A stretch of 64,000 nucleotides of DNA, from assembly GCA_019279435.1 (NCBI GenBank), contig JAAALK010000286.1, positions 26,555,931-26,619,930 of the forward strand, written 5' to 3'. The position numbers were made by a program, and so were the translations under genes. This document shows, piece by piece, positions 22,406 through 35,062 of the stretch (the first letter of the stretch is position 1; every line of letters starts with the position of its first letter). The notes below the pieces were generated by a model, which saw nothing but the letters and a program-made list of their open reading frames with translations, had not been told where the DNA came from and did no database searches. Source of the DNA: Zizania palustris (Eukaryota > Streptophyta > Magnoliopsida > Poales > Poaceae).

Positions 22406-22605
22406 TGTAGGATAAAGAGTAGTGACCAGAGGCAGATGAATGAGCGAAATAAATTTTAAAGATCATATAAAGTTCATAAAGATCGTGACATCCAACCTCA
22501 ACAACATAACATCAAACATAGGACATGTATAAACTTCTCACATACATTTAACCTAACAAGTCAAGTGTAGGGGAAAAAATACTTACGTAGTTACCTGTGT
22601 TGGGG
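22406..22605 (-). repeat. Copia 3' LTR, first piece
   Basis: It aligns with 60731-60925, including AGATCATATAAAGTTCATAAA and AAACTTCTCACA. The alignment breaks at TGGGG (22601-22605), where the chromovirus inserted. Confidence 0.75.
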
Positions 22606-23363
22606 GGTAAGGGCACCCGGATTTAATAAAATCTATACATTATTGAATTTCCACAGAAAAACAATAATAACAAAATGTCCATCATGCGACAACGTACATA
22701 CGGCCAATCATCTGTGGTTCGCAGACCACATTATTACATAAGTATAAAATTAGAAGAAACTACGAAAATAAAACTACGTGATGAACATCTCCGCCAGTCT
22801 CACGTCCTTGACTGGGTCGCTACTCCAGACCATCCTCCTCATAGTACGCAGTCTCTGATGTGTTTTCCAATAGGTATGAGTATATGAGTACTCAACAAGC
22901 CACCGAGAATGCAGTAGTAATGCAAGGTAATGACAAGGGAATGATAAGGGTTTAAAGTGTGGAAAAACACATTTTTAAGTTGCATCATTTAATGTAGTCA
23001 AGTTTAATTGTACAGAATAATAAACATTAACAATGCAACATACTCTAACTCGATGAGCACAGTCAGCCATCCTCGCTCAGTAGTCCTTATATTCCAATTC
23101 ATCATGCAAATATCATAAATATAAACTAACTGTGAGATATCACGCAACCCGCTCTTCACCGTGGGCTCGACTTTTCGAAAAGATTCAAACTCTAATCAGA
23201 GATGTACTATTGTACCCACAAGGCACGCACTCATCCATATACACCAAAGTGTATCGAGATGACCCATACCATGGGAACTCGTGCCAAAACCATTAGCATG
23301 AGATCCTCCAATTCGATAACACCCACTTTAGGTTTCGCCGGTGCGCCAGCGCACTGGACAACG
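22606..23363 (-). repeat. Chromovirus A 3' LTR, piece 1 (LTR 3' end)
   Basis: It is the reverse complement of sequence like 9160-9940 and 50500-51388. The terminal bases read GGTAAGGGCACCC where the family has TGTAA...CACCC. It stops at CAACG, the insertion site of chromovirus B. Confidence 0.8.
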
Positions 23364-26300
23364 TGTCACGCCCCGATTTAATAAATCAGGATCTTTATTG
23401 AAATTCCATAGAAAATAAATAAAAACAAGACGTTCATCATGCGACCACGAATAATACGAGCAATCATTCATGGTTCGTAGACCGTATTAATACAAAAGTG
23501 AATAAAGATGAAGAGAAACTAATAAAACAAAGGGTCCTAAATGAACGCCTCCTTCCAGTCTCGCCTTGACTGGGTCGCTACTCTAGATCTTCATCCTCCT
23601 CGTAGTAGACGGGCTCTGGTGGTGTAAGTCAACGGGGGTGAGTACAAACGTACTCAGCAAGCCACCAAATGCAAATATAATGCAGAGTAATAACAAGGGA
23701 GATAGTGGCTAATTTTGCGGAAAAAAGCATATAAGAGTAAAGCATTTAAATGTGATCAATTTGTTAGTACTGAAATGAAAACATGTGTATGCATCATCAT
23801 CTTCTAACTCGAGGGGTACAGTCAGCCCCACCTCGCTCAACAGTCCTTACATGCCATTAATAACTCAACCATTCAAACAATTGTAAACTAACTGCGAGTA
23901 GTCACACAACCCGCCCTTGACCGTGGGCTCGGCTTTTTGAAAAGATTAAATACTCTGATCAGAGGTGTACCACTGTACCCACAAGGCACACACTCATCAC
24001 TTACACCAAAGTGTAACGAGATGACCCATACCACGGGAACTCATGCCAAAACCTTCCATATGGTCCTCCTTGACCCGACAGCACCCTCTTATGGGTTTCA
24101 TATGGTGTCCCGACGCGTCGAGCCTCACCATACCCCCCTTGAGCCACGTCGGTACAAGTCACCCATAGGTTGCCCCTTGCCCCCTCCACTATGGTGCATC
24201 AAGTCGGATTGTTCCATACTTTCAGTTAGGACTTACCCATTAGACTTGTGGTTGGTACGGAAGTGCTTTGCAACAGAATCCCGCAGACTGGTCCTTATAG
24301 TGCCCTGGGTGCGACCAACCAATGCTCTAGCTTGCACCTGGAACCCACCATACTTATAACATAGCCAACTCCAACAGAGTCCAGAGACAAGAATAACGGG
24401 GAAATTTCATATAGTAGAATCCATCTATCTACGACTCATTCTTTTTATCCTATAGCAGTTGTGCCGGTACATTTGGCACTAGCTAATACTTTTATAGTAG
24501 AGTGACAAGGAGTTAAGGCTCAATAAGAATGGCTTGGGTTTGCACACAAGGACGGGGATCTAATAGATATAAGTGTAGGGCTTGATATTTGACTAATGCA
24601 ATATTATCCTATGAGTTATAGCGATAATTTATTAAAACATGGGCTCAATGATGATCAAAATGGGGGTTGTGACTTGCCTTGATCAGCAAAGGGTGAAGGT
24701 GGAACATCAAGATAGAACTTTGGCTCCTCGACGAACTCGTAGTCTTCTCGATACGGAAAAAGTAAACAATACATTCAATAAACAGATAAAATATCACCAA
24801 ATAATAAACATACAAGTTTTAGGGGTTTTAATATGTGAAATAAAGTTTTAATATTCTGAAGTTTGGTGAAAAATATTAAAAATTAGATTTTAAGGCTTTT
24901 CCCAATTTATTTTATGAATTAATAATTTTAATCCTAATGGGTTTTTATTCATTTAATTAATAAGATTATTTTGGGCAATAGTAGCATACTGTTTTTATGG
25001 CATTACTATGTAGAGAATAAAATGCTGAATTTAACAAAATTTGAATGGTGAAATTTGGAGTTAAAATGAGCAAGTTATGAATTTTCAAAGTTTAAATCAA
25101 TTTCTGGAATTTTATTTAAACAGGAAATGGGTTTTAGTCCACGGTGAGCCAGGCCCACGGTGGATGGGTGTACTGTGCGTGTGAACCGGATCTACCAGGA
25201 CCGTCGGATCTGGATCTGGCAATAGGGCGCGAGGCGGGATGGTTTAAATGAAAACGGACAGCCACGATTAAATCGTACCGAAACGGTACGCGTGGACGCA
25301 CGAGATCGAGTCAACCTTTTTAAGTCATGATCGACGGCTGTGATCGCCTGGTACCGGTTTGACCGGATCCGAGGGCCCGGATCAAATCCCGAAGGGATTT
25401 AATCGTAGCCCTCCGATCGTGATCGGACAGCCAGGGTGTCGTCTGGCACGGCACAGACGTAAGGGGGTACGTACCCCCTTCATCCCCGGCTTCGGTGGGT
25501 TCTGGCGTGGCGGCGACGGTGGCGGCGAGGGCCTAAAGGCTTAGCTTACGCCAGAAATGGAAAGAGGAGAGTGAGGGGAGTGAGATGGTACCGGAGGTGG
25601 CAACGACGGACGACTGGTGGTGACCGGCGGTGAAGGTAGACGACGATGGCCCTTCGGGTGCTCGACGGCGGCGGCGATCCGACGGGTTCCATGGCCAACC
25701 GAGGTGTGGCCGAGGACGGGCGGGCTCCAGCGGTCTCAATGGTGGCGGTGGCTAGGATGGAGGGGACCGGAGTCGATGGCGAGCGGTGGCCAGAGTTGAA
25801 GCAGTGGGAAAACCCGAGAGAGGGGTGGCAGCGCTCTGGATCGCACAGGGCTCGAGCTTTAGGGGTGTGGGCGGAGTGCGGTGAGGGGAGGGGGTTAAAT
25901 AGGGGTCACCAGTGGTAGATATGGCAAGGGAAACGAAGGAAACCCGAAAGGGTTCCTTCCATACTCCGGCGAGGGTTTCCATCTTCGGCCAAGCTTCCAT
26001 ATCCGCGAAACCAAGTCGGCTATAGATGGAAAGAGGGCGGTGGTGCATGGAGAAGGTTATCCGCGGTCGGATCAGGTGAATTGAGGTGGCCGGCGGCGAG
26101 AGAAGGAAAGGGGGTCGCCGGAAGGAATGGGGAGAGATCCCCTTCCATTGGGGACGAAGGTCCTGATAGGTGGCCCCCACCTGTCAGCGGGTGAAGCAGA
26201 AAAGGAAGGGCCGACAGGCGGGCCCGGTTGGTCAGAGGCGAGGGGCGCGCGAGTGGGACCGACGAGTGGGGCCGAGCCGGGCGCGGGCGGGAGAGAGAGG

Positions 26301-26668
26301 AGGGGAGCGGCGCCGATAGGTTGGCCCCACCTGTCAGTGACGCATGGCTGGGTTGGGCGTGGCTGGAGGCGAATTCGGGGTTGAGGCCCATTAAGATTTT
26401 AAATGCTTTTCTGATTTAAAATAATTCTAGTAATTCATTTATTTTATTAAGGGTTGAATCACTGTTTATAAAAATTTGTAAAAATTCCTGAAATTATGTT
26501 TTGGCCTCTAGATTATTCCATAAATTTTTCAAGTCCAAATTTTGGATATTTATCTCTATTTGGCTTTAATAGGGTTCTTTAAGGGTTTTCTTTAATAATA
26601 AAATCCAGAAATTCCTTTAATAATATATTTCTTTTATTTTATTTCTTTTTAAATCTTGGCGTGTTACA
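23364..26668 (-). repeat. Chromovirus B 3' LTR
   Basis: It begins TGTCACGCCCCGATTT and ends GGCGTGTTACA, matching 43504-46803 almost base for base. Its GC-rich part (25350-26390) gives overlapping Pro/Arg-rich open frames on both strands in both LTR copies. Confidence 0.95.
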
Positions 26669-26688
26669 ATCCTATCCCTCTTACAGAG
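26669..26688 (-). promoter_or_regulatory. Polypurine tract of chromovirus B
   Basis: On the - strand AAGAGGGATAGGAT lies directly before the 3' LTR. Confidence 0.6.
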
Positions 26689-27054
26689 AATCATGTCCTC
26701 AAGATTCGGATCAATCCTCGAATAGCTCAGGGTGTTGTGCCTTGAGTTCTCCCTTTTTTCCCATGTAGCTTCCTCTACGGGGTGGTTGCTCCACTGAACC
26801 TTGCAGAAGCGGATGACGTGACTTCTGGTGATCCTTTCTTTGATCTCCGATATCTTGACGGGTTTTCCACATAGGTCAGATCCTCCTGAATATCCAACTA
26901 TTCCAGGGCCACTTGCTCTGTTGGGACTCGGAGACACTTCTTTAGTTGGGACACATGAAATACGTCATGTACCCCGGCCAGTGAGGGTGGCAGTTCCAAC
27001 TGATAAGCGACTTCGCCTTGGCGTCGGATGATGGGAAAAGGTCCAACATATCGA
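26672..27054 (-). pseudogene. Chromodomain and integrase C-terminus of chromovirus B
   Basis: Reading leftwards, a pol segment ends in a chromodomain-like stretch (HVIRFCKVQWSNHPVEEATW) at about 26740-26820 and stops near 26690. It is the downstream part of the pol broken by the Sirevirus; the upstream part resumes at 38313. Chromodomains in plant chromoviruses are thought to steer integration into heterochromatin. The equivalent part of chromovirus A is at 52535-52935, where GAGCTAACTTTCCTCTCATG reads through the site interrupted here. Confidence 0.75.
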
Positions 27055-27464
27055 GGGGCTGAAGATCTAGGCCCCATGTGAGTTTTGGTAATTAATGATA
27101 AACATGCGTTTTGTGGACTAATATTTTTCTTGAGTGTGAAGGAAATGAGTAGGTCCCGCGCAAATGGAGCACAAGATGGAAAACCCGAAGATCTCGACGT
27201 TTAAAGGCTATGGCAAAAGGTTTGAAGGAATCTAGAAATTGATCGAGGTGTTTGGAGCGATCAATTAGGCTAGGTTTAAATTTTGTTTTTGTCGTACTAT
27301 AAAGAGGGGGTTGCATCTTTGTTATGAGTTGGTTTTCAAGTGCCAATTTGCATTACATGGAGTATCTTTTGAACATGTGTGTTTGTTGCAAAAGTTAATA
27401 TTTTGGCAAAATTCCTTGAAAAACAAAATACAGCTTTTGTTTGAGTTGTCTGACCTTCGCAGTC

Positions 27465-27760
27465 TGACCGACCATATGGGTCCGGTCAGACCGGCTGAAG
27501 TTGGGCGGTCCGACCGGCCAGGGGGTCGGTCTGACCGGGTTGCGCAATACTGGAAAATTGTTGGTTTACAGAGCCGACGGGAGCACTATCGGTTCGACCG
27601 AGCCGATGGCCGGTCAGACCGGGTAGGGTCGGTCCGACCGGGCCAGCATGGCCGGTCAGACCGAGGTGTCCTGTCACATCAGTAAACGGCTAGTTTTCTA
27701 GCCGTTGCAGTTGAGGTCGGTCAGACCGGCCCAAGATGGGCGGTCAGACTGACAGTGCGC
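27465..27760. repeat. GGTC(A/T)GACC palindrome cluster in the 5' LTR U3
   Basis: About ten copies of CCGGTCAGACCGG, CGGTCTGACCG or CGGTCCGACCG lie upstream of the TATA box. The core is a near-palindrome and copies occur in both orientations. Confidence 0.9.
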
Positions 27761-27807
27761 AGAGAGCCACCTAACTCTTTGTAAAAGCTAGTTTTTGGGT
27801 TTGTGGC

Positions 27808-27815
27808 TATATAAA
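27808..27815 (+). promoter_or_regulatory. TATA box of the Sirevirus 5' LTR
   Basis: TATATAAA lies just downstream of the palindrome cluster. The 3' LTR has the same element at 37610-37617. Transcription would start near 27840. Confidence 0.75.
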
Positions 27816-28515
27816 CACTTGCTACAGCTCCTTTGCCAGATTTTGGCATTCATTTGAGCATACTTGAGCACAAGAGAGTCTCTCCCACCATTGAGCACTA
27901 ATTTGAGCACTAGTGAGGTTGGGAAGAAAAAGGGTGATCAAGTGTTTGAATTGATTGCATTGCATTGGCATTTTGGCACTTGATCCTCTTCTCCTAGCTT
28001 TAATTGCAGCTTGTTACTCTTGGAGATTGCCATCTCCTAGATGGCTTGGAGAAGAAACCGGTGATCTCTCCTAGAAGGTTGTGGAGGAGACCCGGGAGGT
28101 TGTGAAGGTTGGAGCTCGCCTATCTGGAGTGGAGAAGAGCTACCACTAGTGATCGAGGCCCGAGAGTTGCACTTCCGGTGCTGACTCATCTTCAAGCTAA
28201 TTTCTCTTTGAGAAATCCGAGGCTTGGTGAAGAGAGCGGTCAAGTGAAACTCGCCTCAACGAGGACGTAGGAAATTGGCAAATTTCCGAACCTCGGGATA
28301 AATTCGGTTGTCTCTTGTCCCCTTTTTATTTTGAGCAAGTTAAATTGTGCAAGCTTACTTTTCTAGAGTAATCTACTTGCCATCTTAGGTTGCACTATTT
28401 GTTCTAGCTGTTTGCCACCATTGCCTTAGGTCCTCGCTTATTGTTTAGCTAAAATTGAATTAGTTTTAAATACCGCCTATTCACCCCCCTCTAGTCGGTA
28501 CATCGATCCTACAAG

Positions 28516-28527
28516 TGGTATCAGAGC
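28516..28527 (+). promoter_or_regulatory. Primer binding site (initiator tRNA-Met)
   Basis: TGGTATCAGAGC lies two bases after the 5' LTR and is complementary to the 3' end of plant initiator tRNA-Met. Confidence 0.9.
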
Positions 28528-28565
28528 TTGGTCTCTCAAGTTAGGCTTTACCGCCTAGAGAGAAG

Positions 28566-30602
28566 ATGTCCGACGAGGTGGTTCACAACGTATGCAAAGG
28601 TCCTTACTTTGATGGCTCTAATTATTTCATTTGGAAAGTTCGTATGGCTGCTCACCTCAAAGCCACGAGCTTTGAAATCTAGCGTATTGTTGAGTTAGGT
28701 TTTGAAGTTGAAGACAAGATGAATCTAACCTATCAAAACAAGAAAGATATGCAACTTGATGCTCAAGCTACAAATGCCTTGTTCAAGTGTTTGTGTGCCG
28801 AAGAATTCAATAGGATAAGCAATATTTCAATGGCACATGATATTTGGACTACACTTCAAGATATACATGATGGAACAACGAGTGTGAAGAATGCCAAGTC
28901 CCACTACCTCAAGATCAACTATGAAACATTCACCATGTTGCCAAATGAAAGTGTCAATGAGATGTATGCAAGATTAAATGTGATTGTCTATGATCTCAAA
29001 GGTGTTGGAGTGAAGTACATGGAGTTGGAAGTTGCTCGAAAAATTTTGAGAGCATTGCCCGAGAAGTATGACACTTTGGTGACTTTCCTTATCAACTCGG
29101 ACATGTCAAGTTTGACTCCCACAACACTTTTGGGAACTATTAACACGAATGAGATTTACAAGAACAAGAGAATTGAAGGAAGCTCCGAAGATCATTCCTC
29201 ATCCAAGAAGAAGAACATTGCCTTGAAGGCCAAGGTTGAGAAGAAATGTGAAGAAGAAGAAGACACCTCTTGTGATGGTGATACCGGGGATGAAGAGATG
29301 GCTCTTTTTGTGAGAAAGTTCAACCGGTTCATGAAAAAGAGAGGAAGCTCTTCAAGCTCATTAAAGAACAATGGTGACAAGAAGTCAACCAAAAGGAACC
29401 TAAAGAATGTAAGATGTTATGAGTGCAATGAGAAGGGTCATTTTGCCTCAAGATGCCTGAACAAACAAGAAAGTGAAGATGATAAATCTCAAAAGAAGAA
29501 CAAAGAAAAGAATGGGAAGAAAAAGCTCTTCAAGAAGTTGAACAAGAAAAATGGTAGAAATGAAGCATTTGTGGGAGAATGGGATTCAAATGAAGATAGC
29601 TCCGATTATTCTTCAAGCTCCGACTCCGGTGGTGAGTCAAACTCAAGAAAGAAGAACATGGCGGGAATCGCAATCACGGAAGCTCCATCACTATACTCTC
29701 CTTTTTGTCTCATGGCAAAAGGAAGTACTAAGGTAACATCTACTTGTGTTAGTGAAAAAGATGATAGTGATGATGAAATGTCTTATGATGATCTTGCACA
29801 AATGCTTGAGGAGCTAAATGAGTTAAATGGCAAAGAGAGAGTCAAGTTTAAGGCTCTAAAGAAAGACCATGAGTCTTTAATAGCTAAATATGAGGAGTTA
29901 AAGTCTTCTCATATGATGCTTTTGGTCTCTCATGAGAATCTTGAGGAAACTCATGAAACTCTCATTGCCTCCACACTCATTAGGCCAAAAGTAGATATAG
30001 GTGTCACATGTGATATTTTTGATGATGCATGTCTAAATGTTGAAAATTGCATTCCAACTAAGACTAGCATATCCACCTCATGTGATGACTTACTTGCTAT
30101 GCCATGCTCATCCACTATTGATAGTGCTTCATGTTCAACAAATATATCATCTTCATCTAATTCATTGTTAGTTGTTGAAAATCATGAGCTCAACGAGCAA
30201 GTTGCCAAACTAAGTAAGAGTTTGGAAAGATGCTTCAAAGGCAAAAATACTCTTGATAAAATTCTAAGCCAACAAAGATGCTCTTTCAACAAGGAGGGAC
30301 TTGGTTTTGTTCCCAAGAATGGCAAAAAGCCTTCTTATCAAGCCCCAAGGTTTGTTAAGAGTAATGGAAAATTTTGTAATAAATGTCGAAAAGTTGGTCA
30401 CATAATTGGTGAATGCCACATAAACAAAATTCCTAAAAGTGATGTATTTGATTCTCATTACATGCTTAAGAGAGCTAATGATGGCTCTATTTATGCTAAG
30501 TTTTTGGGCACTCCTATTTTAGGAGAAAAGAAGAAATCTATTTGGGTGCCAAAAGCTTTGGTAACTAACCTACAAGGACCCAAAAGGATTTGGGTACCGT
30601 AA
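28566..30602 (+). pseudogene. Sirevirus gag, one premature stop
   Basis: The frame from ATG 28566 spans 678 codons and is open except for TAG at 28680-28682 (codon 39). That stop follows the typical copia gag start (YFDGSNYFIWKVRMAAHLKA). The capsid region (UBN2-type) covers about residues 50-190. A Lys/Ser/Glu-rich linker surrounds zinc knuckle 1 at about residue 284 (CYECNEKGHFASRC). A coiled-coil region lies at about 390-460. A second knuckle-like motif lies at about residue 604 (CNKCRKVGHIIGEC). Large size and two knuckles suit Sireviruses. Without the single stop it would be intact; translation from ATG 28719 would give a 627-residue product lacking the N-terminus. Confidence 0.88.
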
Positions 30603-30635
30603 AAAGGCTTAATCTCTTTTGTAGGTAAACTACCA

Positions 30636-30836
30636 CACCGGAGGATCACATTGGGTGCTTGATAGTGGGTGCAGTCAACATATGACCGGTGATAGGAAAA
30701 TGTTCACGTCATTTGAAGTAGGTGCTAAAGATCAAGAAAGAGTGACCTTCGGTGATAATAGTAAAGGGAAGGTAATGGGTCTAGGTAAAATTGCTATCTC
30801 AAATGATTTCTCCATTTCAAATGTTTCACTAAGTTG
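30636..30836 (+). pseudogene. Sirevirus protease
   Basis: The aspartic protease active site is in WVLDSGCSQHMTGD, at about 30650-30690, in a frame different from gag. The frame stops at 30834-30836, and the next pol segment continues in a third frame, so a frameshift lies here. The catalytic Asp-Ser-Gly is intact. It processed the Gag-Pol polyprotein when functional. Confidence 0.82.
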
Positions 30837-32270
30837 AGTCATTGAATTTCAACTTATTGTCTATAGCTCAACTATGTGATTTAGGCCTTTCATGCACATT
30901 TAATCCTCAAGAAGTATTTGTAACAAGTATCCATGATAACTCCTTAGTTTTTAAAGGTTTTCGTTTTGGAAATCTCTATTTGGTAGACCTCTCTTCCAAT
31001 GAAGCTAATTTGAAAACTTGTTTGGTTGCAAAAACCTCATTGGGTTGGCTTTGGCATAGAAGGCTTGTTCATGTGGGAATGAGTCAACTAAACAAACTTG
31101 CAAAAAGAGATTTGGTTGTTGGCTTGAAAGACATAAAATTTGAAAAAGATAAACTTTGTAGTGCTTGTCAAGCGGGGAAGCAAGTCGCTTGCTCTCATCC
31201 TAGCAAAAGCGTCATGTCTACTTCTAGACCATTGGAGCTTTTGCATATAGATTTATTTGGTCCAACAACTTATAAAAGCATCGGAGGAAATAGTTTTTGT
31301 CTTGTGATTGTGGATGATTTCTCAAGATTTACTTGGGTTTTCTTTTTGCATGACAAAGCTAAAACCTCCGATATTTTCAAAAGGTTTGCAAAACGAGCTC
31401 AAAACGAATTCAACTTTTCTATTGTAAAAGTAAGGAGTGACAATGGATCCGAGTTTAAAAATACAAATATTGAGGATTATTGTGATGATCTCGGCATTAA
31501 GCATGAGCTTTCCGCCACCTATTCACCACAAGAAAATGGTGTTGTGGAAAGAAAGAATAGGACCCTTATTGAGATGGCTAGAACTATGCTTGATGAGTAT
31601 AGTGTCTCCGACTCTTTTTGGGCGGAAGCTATAAACACTTCTTGCCATGCTTCTAATCGTCTTTATTTGCATCGTCTTTTGAAAAAGACTCCATATGAAC
31701 TCTTAATTGAACGAAAACCAAATATTGCTTACTTTCGTGTTTTTGGTTGCAAATGCTATATTTATAGAAAAGGTGTTAGACTAACCAAGTTTGAAAGTCG
31801 TTGTGATGAAGGATTTCTCCTTGGATATGCATCAAATAGCAAGGCATACCGAGTGTATAACAAGAGCAAAGGTATTGTTGAAGAAACCTCGGATGTTCAA
31901 TTTGATGAGACTAATGGCTCCCAAGAGGGGCACGAGAATTTGAATGATGTAGGTGACGAAGGCTTGATAAGGGCAATGAAGAACATGTCCATCGGTGACA
32001 TCAAGCCTAAAGAAGATGATGAACTTCCATCCTCCACTCAAGTTGAAGCTTCTACTTCCGCTACGCAAAATTTGACTCAACTTGATGAAGATGAAGTCAA
32101 AAATCAATCATCTACCATTCCATCCAAGGTTCACAATGCCACCGCAAAAGATCACCCAATTGATCAAGTCTTGGGTGACATTAGTAAGGGTGTTCAAACT
32201 AGATCTCGTGTTGCTTCTATTTGTGAGCATTACTCTTTTGTTTCTTCTATTGAGCCTAAACATGTAGATG
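30837..32270 (+). pseudogene. Sirevirus integrase
   Basis: A long open frame (30842-32401) holds the GAG-pre-integrase zinc region (WHRRLVHVGMSQLNKLAK and CSACQAGKQ, about 31050-31190). The integrase core follows with all three acidic positions: LHIDLFGP (31243), RSDNGSEFKN (31435) and ENGVVERKNR (31531). A variable linker follows to about 32270. The domain is undamaged; only the flanking frameshifts disable it. The integrase-before-RT order identifies Ty1/copia. Confidence 0.9.
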
Positions 32271-33086
32271 AAGATCTAAATGACCCGGATTGGGTAAATG
32301 CTATGCATGAGGAGCTTAACAATTTTGAAAGAAACAAAGTTTGGACATTGGTGGAAAGACCCAAGGAACACAACAGTCATTGGAACAAAGTGGGTTTTTA
32401 GAAACAAGCAAGATGAGAACGGGTTGGTCGTGAGAAACAAGGCAAGATTGGTAGCACAAGGATTCACTCAAGTCGAAGGTTTGGATTTTGGTGAAACTTT
32501 TGCTCCCGTTGCTAGACTAGAGGCTATCCGCATCTTACTTGCTTTTGCTTCATGTTTTGATATTAAGTTATATCAAATGGATGTGAAAAGTGCCTTCTTG
32601 AATGGTGAAATAGCTGAACTAGTTTTTGTTGAACAACCACCCGGCTTTGAGAATCCTAAAAATCCTAATCATGTTTATAAACTCTCAAAAGCTCTCTATG
32701 GTTTAAAACAAGCTCCGAGAGCTTGGTATGAAAGATTGAGATATTTTCTCCTCTCCAAGGGTTTTAAAATTGGTAAAGTTGACACTACCTTGTTTACAAA
32801 AATAATTAATGATGATTTCTTTGTTTGTCAAATTTATGTCGATGATATTATATTCGGTTCTACTAATGAAGAATTGTGCAAAGTTTTTGGTGATATGATG
32901 TCTAGGAAATTTGAGATGTCCATGATAGGAGAATTGAGTTTCTTCCTTGGACTTCAAGTCAAGCAACTCAAGAATGGAACTTTTTGAGTCAAACAAAGTA
33001 TATCCATGATCTTCTCAAAAGGTTCGGATTGATGGAAGCTAAGCCTATCAAGACACCTATGGCGACCAACGGACATCTCGACCTAA
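32271..33086 (+). pseudogene. Sirevirus reverse transcriptase
   Basis: RT begins in the frame of integrase (DLNDPDWVNAMHEELNNF, about 32274) and shifts frame near 32380. It then runs open to a TGA at 32985. Conserved blocks are YQMDVKSAFLNG (32570), YGLKQAPRAWYE (32698) and the catalytic YVDD in CQIYVDDIIFGS (32830). After the stop, KYIHDLLKRFGLMEAKP continues in another frame. The motifs are intact but two frameshifts and one stop break it. Confidence 0.88.
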
Positions 33087-33788
33087 ATGAGGGAGGTAAA
33101 CCTGGTAGATCAAAAATTATATAGATCCATGATTGGTAGTTTGCTCTATCTTACCGCATCTAGGCCTGATATCATGTTTAGTGTTTGCATGTGTGCTAGA
33201 TTTCAAGCCGCACCAAAAGATTGTCATTTCATGGCGGTCAAGAGAATTCTAAGATATTTAAAACATTCCATCCATATAGGCTTGTGGTACCCCAAAGGTG
33301 CTAAATTTGAGCTAATTGGCTATTTCCGATTTGGATTATGCCGGTTGCAAGGTTGATCGTAAAAGCACTTCTGGGGGTTGTCAATTCCTTGGGAGGTCTC
33401 TTGTTTCTTGGGCCTCTAAGAAACAAAACTCCGTTGCCCTTTCCACCGCCGAGGCAGAACATGTCTCAGCGGGTAGTTGTTGTGCTAATTACTTTGGATG
33501 AGGCAAACCTTGCTTGATTATGGAATAGAATTCTCAAATGTCCCTCTTCTTTGTGACAATGATAGCGCCGTCAAAATTGCCAACAATCCCGTCCAACACT
33601 CTAGAACCAAGCATATTGATATTCGCCATCACTTTCTAAGAGATCATGTTGGCAAAGGTGACATTATCATTAGCCACATAAGAACTGAAGATCAATTAGC
33701 GGATATCTTTACCAAACCACTTGATGAATCCCGCTTCTGTAAGCTTAGGAATGAATTGAATATAATAGACTTCTCAAATGTGGCTTGA
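33087..33788 (+). pseudogene. Sirevirus RNase H
   Basis: Three overlapping or abutting frames (33087-33356, 33316-33501, 33498-33788) carry one RNase H domain. They show SRPDIMFSVCMCARFQ, then DLDYAGCKVDRKSTSGG, LSTAEAEHVSAGS, LCDNDSAVKIANN and finally HFLRDHVGKGDIIISHIRTE with EDQLADIFTKPLD. Frameshifts lie near 33330 and a stop near 33500. Pol ends at 33788. Confidence 0.87.
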
Positions 33789-34360
33789 AATCATGCATAT
33801 ATGTGAGTTTTAGATTTTTCTATCCTTGTGACATATAAGTATGCTTTTATGCTTGTAGTGCCATATTTGAAGTTCATGTGCTCTTATATGTGTTCCTAAG
33901 GCTATACATTAAGGGGGAGTATATGGTTACTCTTATATGTTGGAAATTGCTTAGTATGTTGAAAAACAAAATTTGGAAGTTTTGGAAACATAAAGAGTCT
34001 AGTTTTGAGTTAAATCGGATTTTTCCCATAATTTCATTTCAAGACATATTTTAAACTTTTTCCCAAAACAAAACTTGTAGAGATGGATCATATAATCATT
34101 TTTCGTATTCAAATGTTTTAACTTTATCCATCCTATCAAAAGATATTTAAAAATTAGAGTTCAGACAAGAGTTCGGACGTGTTGGGAACTGCGGCCGCAA
34201 ATGGTCTCTTTTTGAACTTAAAAATTTGAAAACTTGATGCTTTATAAACCTTGGGAGTTATACTTGGTTTCTGCAAAGTCTGAAATTTTTCAAAATTAGT
34301 TTGCTATATTTTTCACTTTTGCTCTCTTTGTGCTTTGAAATTTAATTGTTGGGCATTAGT
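33789..34360 (+). other. Non-coding spacer after Sirevirus pol
   Basis: No gene is seen. The purine tract AAGGGGGAG at 33911-33919 resembles the true polypurine tract next to the 3' LTR and may be a secondary priming site. Confidence 0.5.
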
Positions 34361-34450
34361 ACCATCGGTCTGACCGGGTCTACTTGGCCGGTCCGACCGC
34401 CCTTGCTGAGTCGGTCCGACCGGGCCTACATGGCCGGTCAGACCGGGGCT
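34361..34450. repeat. Palindrome cluster upstream of Sirevirus ORF3
   Basis: Four CGGTC(T/C)GACCG or CGGTCAGACCG copies spaced about 22-25 bases apart precede a pyrimidine-rich stretch. Confidence 0.85.
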
Positions 34451-34454
34451 CGGG

Positions 34455-34634
34455 CAGGGATATAACTTACCCCTCTATTCAGTTTTCTCTCCCCTCTATT
34501 ATTCATTTTCTCTCAAACCGAGTTCCTCTCCTCCACTCTTGCCCCCAATCCTCAAAACTTCATTTCGTCGATCTTCTTGCTGGTCCAACCGGTGGATCTT
34601 CCCGGTCCGACCTCGAGTTCATTTTCCCTTGCCG
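34455..34634 (+). promoter_or_regulatory. Possible internal promoter and first exon of ORF3
   Basis: A GATATAAC element near 34458 is followed by CT-rich sequence (TCTCTCCCCTCTATTATT and similar), as at many plant transcription starts. The stretch ends in a strong splice donor at 34635. An independent promoter for ORF3 is inferred, not shown. Confidence 0.35.
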
Positions 34635-35060
34635 GTAAGAATCTCCTCCGATCAAATCTCTTGATTTCATCCCTTTGGAGGCTAGTGTTAGGGTTCTTGT
34701 TCATGGGCATGCATGTCATCTTGCCAAGGCTAAATCCTTCTTGAAATTCAATTGTTAGCCTTGTGGTACCATTTCTCATGCCTCTATGCAATTTGATATG
34801 GCAAATGTGAATATAGAGAAATTTTGTGCAAAAGGGGATTTGTGCCCGGGTTGCTAGGCCGGTCAGACCGGTTGGCAATGGGCGGTCAGACCGACCATGT
34901 ACTGGCGGTCAGACCGACCCAATTGCCTCGGTTAGACCGGCCTCCCAAATCCTGCACCTCTTTTTGCTCATCGTTGCCTTTGATGTTTTTGCCCTCTAGC
35001 AAATTCATAGATTGTCTCAAATCATATCTTTTATCTTATCTTGTTAAATCTTTGATTCAG
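34635..35060 (+). other. Predicted 5' UTR intron before Sirevirus ORF3
   Basis: The donor GCCG|GTAAGA is close to the plant consensus, and the acceptor TTTGATTCAG|TC lies two bases before the ORF3 ATG at 35063. The interval contains a second palindrome cluster (about 34855-34945). The 35060 acceptor could also join a donor further upstream to make a subgenomic mRNA. Confidence 0.5.
34855..34945. repeat. Palindrome cluster within the predicted intron
   Basis: Four copies of GCCGGTCAGACCGG-like, GGCGGTCAGACCGAC-like or GGTTAGACCGG motifs lie here. Confidence 0.85.
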
Positions 35061-35062
35061 TC

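Larger units (their letters stand above)
27060..28513 (+). repeat. Sirevirus 5' LTR
   Basis: It is 1,454 bp, with TGAAGATCTAGG at the start and ATCGATCCTACA at the end. It differs from the 3' copy by scattered substitutions and a small indel near 28170. Confidence 0.96.
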